Of a stretch of 10,960 nt of DNA, positions 6,775 to 10,960 are shown in pieces; positions within the stretch are counted from its first letter, which is position 1, and every line of letters begins with the position of its first letter. A program made the position numbers and the translations under genes. This DNA is from an uncultured Collinsella sp. GTDB taxonomy: Bacteria > Actinomycetota > Coriobacteriia > Coriobacteriales > Coriobacteriaceae. The notes beneath the pieces are model-generated. The model saw only the letters and a program-made list of their open reading frames with translations, ran no database searches and was not told where the DNA came from. Where the stretch lies: the NCBI GenBank assembly GCA_937989795.1, contig CALKBB010000168.1, positions 1-10,960 of the forward strand. The letters are read 5' to 3'.

Positions 6775-6825
6775 AACCTACCAATTAGGGACAGGTTTAT
6801 TTTGGTAGGTTTTATCTGGGCAAAC
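6775..6825 (+). repeat. 51-bp hairpin repeat, copy 2
   Basis: The reverse complement matches 3731-3781 at 46 of 51 positions without gaps. The hairpin arms are perfect over 12 bp: AAAACCTACCAA (6773-6784) with TTGGTAGGTTTT (6802-6813). The loop TTAGGGACAGGTTTATT matches the copy 1 loop at all but one base. Stem differences between the copies include a G-C to A-T exchange that keeps pairing. The outer part TATCTGGGCAAAC is conserved too, so the unit is larger than the hairpin. The two copies flank the larE-HAD-lacI segment in inverted orientation. Confidence 0.75.
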
Positions 6826-6840
6826 ACCGTTGCCAGCGCG

Positions 6841-6875
6841 ACCACCACGAAGGGGACAGGCTCCTTTGTGGCGGT
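6841..6875 (+). repeat. Second type of hairpin repeat with a GGGACAGG core
   Basis: The arm ACCACCACGAAGG (6841-6853) pairs with CCTTTGTGGCGGT (6863-6875) over 13 positions, with one A-C mismatch and one G-U pair, around the loop GGACAGGCT. The stem differs completely from the repeat 16 bases upstream, but GGGACAGG falls at the start of the loop in both. It looks like a relative of that repeat family. Confidence 0.55.
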
Positions 6876-6899
6876 TTGAGCTACCCGGGCCTTCAATTG

Positions 6900-6954
6900 T
6901 CTCGATCTGTAACATCTGGACGGCAAAACCGGCTCTACCCGTTACAGATCGAGG
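6900..6954 (+). repeat. Palindromic repeat unit A (13-bp arms, 27-base loop)
   Basis: CTCGATCTGTAAC (6901-6913) and GTTACAGATCGAG (6941-6953) are perfect inverted repeats around a 27-base loop that contains a small CGG/CCG stem. The same arms and the same loop length recur in unit B at 6981-7035. No known binding protein or element was recognised. Confidence 0.8.
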
Positions 6955-6980
6955 CAAAGTGCAGGGGCTGAACCGTAATG

Positions 6981-7035
6981 TCTCGATCTGTAACACTAAG
7001 CCGGCTTCCGGAGCCCCAGATGTTACAGATCGAGA
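6981..7035 (+). repeat. Palindromic repeat unit B (15-bp arms)
   Basis: TCTCGATCTGTAACA (6981-6995) pairs perfectly with TGTTACAGATCGAGA (7021-7035). The core 13-bp arms and 27-base loop equal those of unit A, starting 81 bases further on. The loop holds a CCGG-CTT-CCGG mini-hairpin. Its right arm with the flanking bases CCAGAT also pairs with the left arm of unit A over 20 bp (6900-6919 with 7016-7035). Confidence 0.8.
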
Positions 7036-7122
7036 TCTTTCGTCGGGCCAGGCCACCGCTCCGGTCCAAGTCACCATAAAGGCGCCTGTTCCAATCGCAG
7101 TGGTTTGGGCATGTGTGCATCG

Positions 7123-7148
7123 AGTGGTATCTAAGTTGAGATACCACT
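7123..7148. promoter_or_regulatory. Palindrome upstream of glmS, possible operator
   Basis: AGTGGTATCT (7123-7132) and AGATACCACT (7139-7148) form a perfect 10-bp inverted repeat with a 6-base centre. TGGTATATCA follows at 7151-7160, repeating the TGGTAT half. TGGTAT-type half-sites occur in operators of GntR-family amino-sugar regulators (NagR/DasR group), which would suit glmS, but that match is from memory and partial. A TACAAT hexamer at 7178-7183 could be the glmS -10 element; no good -35 was found at the right spacing. Confidence 0.35.
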
Positions 7149-7257
7149 TCTGGTATATCAGCTTGTGCTTGCGTGAGTACAATACTCGAACGTTGTACGT
7201 CTCAGCGCCCCTTGTGCGTGGACGTCTTGCAGTCACGCGAACGAAGGGATTTATCCT

Positions 7258-9105
<1,848 letters not shown>

Positions 9106-9110
9106 CGGAT

Positions 9111-9138
9111 GTTCCGGCGTTTTGCCAAACGCCGGAAC
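9111..9138 (+). terminator. Strong hairpin directly after glmS, without a T-tract
   Basis: GTTCCGGCGTTT (9111-9122) pairs perfectly with AAACGCCGGAAC (9127-9138) around TGCC, five bases after the glmS stop codon. The stem is as strong as a terminator, but CTGCTTGACG follows instead of a T-run. It may stabilise the 3' end or act as a non-canonical terminator. Confidence 0.5.
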
Positions 9139-9187
9139 TGCTTGACGCTGCGCGGACCGCATTCACACCAATCTGACGTTCAATTTC

Positions 9188-9216
9188 GAGGGCGCGACCA
9201 GAAGGTCAGCGCCCTC
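9188..9216. terminator. Second hairpin in the glmS-LCP convergent region
   Basis: GAGGGCGCGACC (9188-9199) pairs with GGTC-A-GCGCCCTC (9204-9216) with one bulged A and the loop AGAA. TCATTTCA follows, a weak T-tract. It lies between the convergent glmS and LCP genes and may stop transcription from either side. Nothing else was recognised up to 9307. Confidence 0.5.
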
Positions 9217-9307
9217 TCATTTCACGTCACCTTGGCGCAAATGCGGCTCGCTCGCTGTTGGTGACTGACATCGACCGCGCCACTGTTGGCATCTGGCACT
9301 TGGGCAG

Positions 9308-10588
9308 CTAATCGACTGGATGGTAGAAGGTGTCGACGACCGTTTGCTTTACGTTGTCTTGGTCTAGGTAAAACTCGGCAAAGGTGTCGCCCTGCTGCAT
9401 GGTTCCCTGCAGCGTCACAACATCAAACGAAGTCAGGCCGCGCTCGAGCATCGTAGTCGCCAGGTAGCTAAACTCATCGAGGCCCAAATTGGTCCACGTA
9501 TAGTCGCCCATCGTCTGGTACAAGTTGATCAACACGGCCGGATTGCTCTTGGCGCTGTTGAGTACCTTGGCCGCGAACGCCTGCACATAGCTCACCTGAC
9601 GCGCCGTACGATCGAGCGACGAGGTCAGCTCCGTGGTATCGCGCCACTGCACGTACTTCTCGGCCATCTTGCCAAAGAGTGTTGTCTCCTGGCCCTCGAC
9701 CACCGAGGTGCCCGGCACAGTCTGCGTGGGTACCAGCGTTACGCCGCCGATGGAATCGTTAATGGGCGCCACGCCCTCAATGTTGAGTGTATAGTAATAG
9801 TCGACCGGAATATTGTCGAGTACGCGTGAAGCGGCTGCCGCTGTCAGCTGCGAGGAATTCTCGCCGTCGGTGCCATAGGCAAACTGCAGGCACAGTTGCT
9901 CGGTCACCTGTCCCGAAAACGAGCCGCCTGCGTACGTATCGACCGCGACCAAGCTATCACGCGGAATAACGATGCCTCGTGCCTCGCCCGTATCGGTATT
10001 AAGGGCTACAACCATAACGGTATCCGACTGGCCTTCTTTGGTGCCATCATCAGATGCGCGGTTATCAAAACCGATAAACGCGATTGTAGCCATGTGCTTG
10101 TTGAGTGCGTACTTCTTACCGTTATAGGTAATGGTATCGCCCTTGGTTTTAATGATATTCTCCGTCTTTTCCTCGATCTTCTTTTTGCCCTGGCTCACGC
10201 TATGGCTCACAAAGCCCCAGCCGGCGACAGCGATCGCAGCGATTACCAGCAGCACAATCACTAGCACGCGGATACGACGATGGCGCTTTATACGCTTAAT
10301 CGACTCCTTGGAACGGCGACGGCGCTGTGGCGCTGCCTCATCGAGCGAAGGCCATTCGGCCTCATCAGCAGGCTGCGGCGCATCATCCGCAACCTGCGCC
10401 GAAGCCTCGGCCTGCTCCACGGCTTTGGCCTGCGTCCCATTTTGTGCGTCAGATGCCGAATCGACATCGGCGCTCTGCTGCGTGCTGGTAGGCTCCGCCA
10501 CATCGGAAATCTGCTGCTGGGAAGTGCTCTCCTGGCCGCTTTCTTCGGGGTCTACCGCATCAATAAAGTATTTACCGCGTGGGTTCAT
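9308..10588 (-). CDS. LytR-CpsA-Psr (LCP) family cell-wall glycopolymer transferase
   Basis: The protein has 426 residues. Residues 1-88 are a Gln/Ser/Ala/Asp/Glu-rich, probably disordered cytoplasmic tail. A basic cluster (89-107, QRRRRSKESIKRIKRHRR) and one transmembrane helix (about 108-127) follow. The extracellular LCP domain spans about 165-345: IGFDNRASDDG (172-182), QSDTVMVVALN (187-197), IPRDSLVAV (208-216), VDYYYTLNIEGV (262-273), NDSIGGV (277-283) and DRTARQVSYVQA (326-337). By family knowledge these enzymes move undecaprenyl-linked glycopolymers to peptidoglycan, or to protein in some actinobacteria. The usual Arg before SDT is Gln187 here. The ATG is two bases after the sortase stop codon, so the two are translationally coupled; an AGGA lies about 12 bases before the ATG. 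Confidence 0.85.
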   Translation of the reverse strand: MNPRGKYFIDAVDPEESGQESTSQQQISDVAEPTSTQQSADVDSASDAQNGTQAKAVEQAEASAQVADDAPQPADEAEWPSLDEAAPQRRRRSKESIKRIKRHRRIRVLVIVLLVIAAIAVAGWGFVSHSVSQGKKKIEEKTENIIKTKGDTITYNGKKYALNKHMATIAFIGFDNRASDDGTKEGQSDTVMVVALNTDTGEARGIVIPRDSLVAVDTYAGGSFSGQVTEQLCLQFAYGTDGENSSQLTAAAASRVLDNIPVDYYYTLNIEGVAPINDSIGGVTLVPTQTVPGTSVVEGQETTLFGKMAEKYVQWRDTTELTSSLDRTARQVSYVQAFAAKVLNSAKSNPAVLINLYQTMGDYTWTNLGLDEFSYLATTMLERGLTSFDVVTLQGTMQQGDTFAEFYLDQDNVKQTVVDTFYHPVD

Positions 10589-10590
10589 TG

Positions 10591-10960
10591 CTACTTGGTT
10601 TCCTGATCATTAACTAAAACACCGCTAACGATATAGCGCCAGTTGCTGCGCTGTGATTTATCGAGCACGCAGGTGCTCAGCTGTACAATCTTACTATCCG
10701 CATCAAGCGATACGCCTTCGCGCACGTTTTTAAGGAGCGCGTCGGGATTGCAAACGGTATTGAAATACTCCTGGCGCACGGCGGGATCGGCAAAGTTAAA
10801 CGAGTTGAGGATGTGGCGATTGTCGTACTGGTAGGCCGAAACGATCTTGTCCTTCAGGATATGACCGGGCGTGTAGATGAAAAACTCGGTGTTCTCGTTA
10901 AAAAAGTCCGCATCCTCAAAATAATGCAAGTTGTGGAACATGCGTCTGTTCACATGACCA
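10591..10960 (-). CDS. Class B sortase, C-terminal part (continues beyond the window)
   Basis: The frame is open from the window end to a TAG at 10591-10593, giving about 122 residues. I see no reason to start at the in-frame GTG (10953), because the two codons before it read Gly-His. This fits the 'YGH' segment of sortase B, making the His at 10954-10956 the likely catalytic His. Then come RRMFHNLHYFED, FFIYTPG, VQLSTC with the catalytic Cys (codon 10669-10671) and SNWRYIVSG with the catalytic Arg (codon 10636-10638). All three catalytic residues of the transpeptidase are thus visible. Sortases cut a sorting signal on secreted proteins and join them to peptidoglycan or to pilins. The N-terminal membrane anchor, the promoter and any substrate gene lie outside the window. 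It is the first visible gene of an operon with the LCP gene. Confidence 0.85.
   Translation of the reverse strand, partial: GHVNRRMFHNLHYFEDADFFNENTEFFIYTPGHILKDKIVSAYQYDNRHILNSFNFADPAVRQEYFNTVCNPDALLKNVREGVSLDADSKIVQLSTCVLDKSQRSNWRYIVSGVLVNDQETK

Larger units (their letters stand above)
6709..7257. other. 549-base divergent intergenic region rich in palindromes
   Basis: This gap separates the lacI-family gene (-) from glmS (+). From left to right it holds the lacI promoter and operator candidate, hairpin repeat copy 2 (6775-6825), a second GGGACAGG hairpin (6841-6875), a four-arm palindrome cluster (6900-7035), a 10-bp palindrome (7123-7148) and the glmS leader. Nothing was recognised in 7036-7120. 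An open frame crosses the region on the plus strand, but it lacks a credible RBS and overlaps glmS out of frame, so I do not call a gene. Confidence 0.7.

Noticed and set aside
3731..6825. Composite transposon bounded by the inverted 51-bp repeats
   Set aside because: No transposase or target-site duplication is seen between or beside the repeats, and the enclosed genes look like ordinary chromosomal genes. A REP-like origin fits better.
6900..7035. Short CRISPR-like array
   Set aside because: There are only two units, each an internal palindrome with 13-15-bp arms, rather than direct repeats with uniform spacers; no cas gene is present.
7201..7257. glmS ribozyme, suggested by AGCGCC in the leader at about 7204-7209
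   Set aside because: Only about 50 bases remain before the start codon, far too few for the ribozyme fold, and none of its other conserved parts are visible.

Overview
The window is about 11 kb of GC-rich bacterial chromosome. It looks like a Coriobacteriia actinobacterium, most probably Collinsella or a close relative. That assignment is inferred from codon bias and from the gene types (actinobacterial EF-G-like GTPase, NRCH-type DNA-entry nuclease, class B sortase beside an LCP protein). No rRNA or other marker gene confirms it.

Layout. (1) 1-150: the last 29 codons of an amino-acid ABC transporter ATPase and a strong terminator. (2) 390-2465 (+): an EF-G-like translational GTPase (EF-G2/FusA2 type) with its own RBS and terminator. 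(3) 2593-3576 (-): a membrane-anchored or secreted DNA/RNA non-specific endonuclease, convergent with the GTPase gene. (4) 3780-4658 (-): a LarE-like sulfur transferase, divergent from a HAD phosphatase/phosphomutase at 4832-5482 (+). A near-perfect palindrome lies inside the larE-side promoter. (5) 5596-6708 (-): a LacI-family repressor, convergent with the HAD gene across a bidirectional terminator. (6) 6709-7257: a 549-base intergenic region packed with palindromic repeats. (7) 7258-9105 (+): glmS, glucosamine-6-phosphate synthase. (8) 9308-10588 and 10591-10960 (-): an LCP cell-wall glycopolymer transferase directly downstream of a class B sortase that runs off the window end.

Most genes are single transcription units with their own signals; only sortase-LCP is clearly an operon. 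glmS (amino-sugar supply), LCP (glycopolymer attachment) and sortase (protein attachment) all serve the cell envelope, but nothing shows that they are co-regulated.

The least ordinary content is non-coding. A 51-bp hairpin repeat occurs twice in inverted orientation (3731-3781 and 6775-6825), with a compensatory base-pair change in its stem. A second hairpin at 6841-6875 carries the same GGGACAGG core in its loop. A four-arm compound palindrome lies at 6900-7035. These look like REP-type or non-autonomous mobile repeats; no transposase is present in the window. Among proteins, the EF-G paralogue stands out for altered G3, G4 and G5 nucleotide-binding motifs, and the LarE for a cysteine triad without other lar genes nearby. 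I do not see a convincing new multi-gene system.
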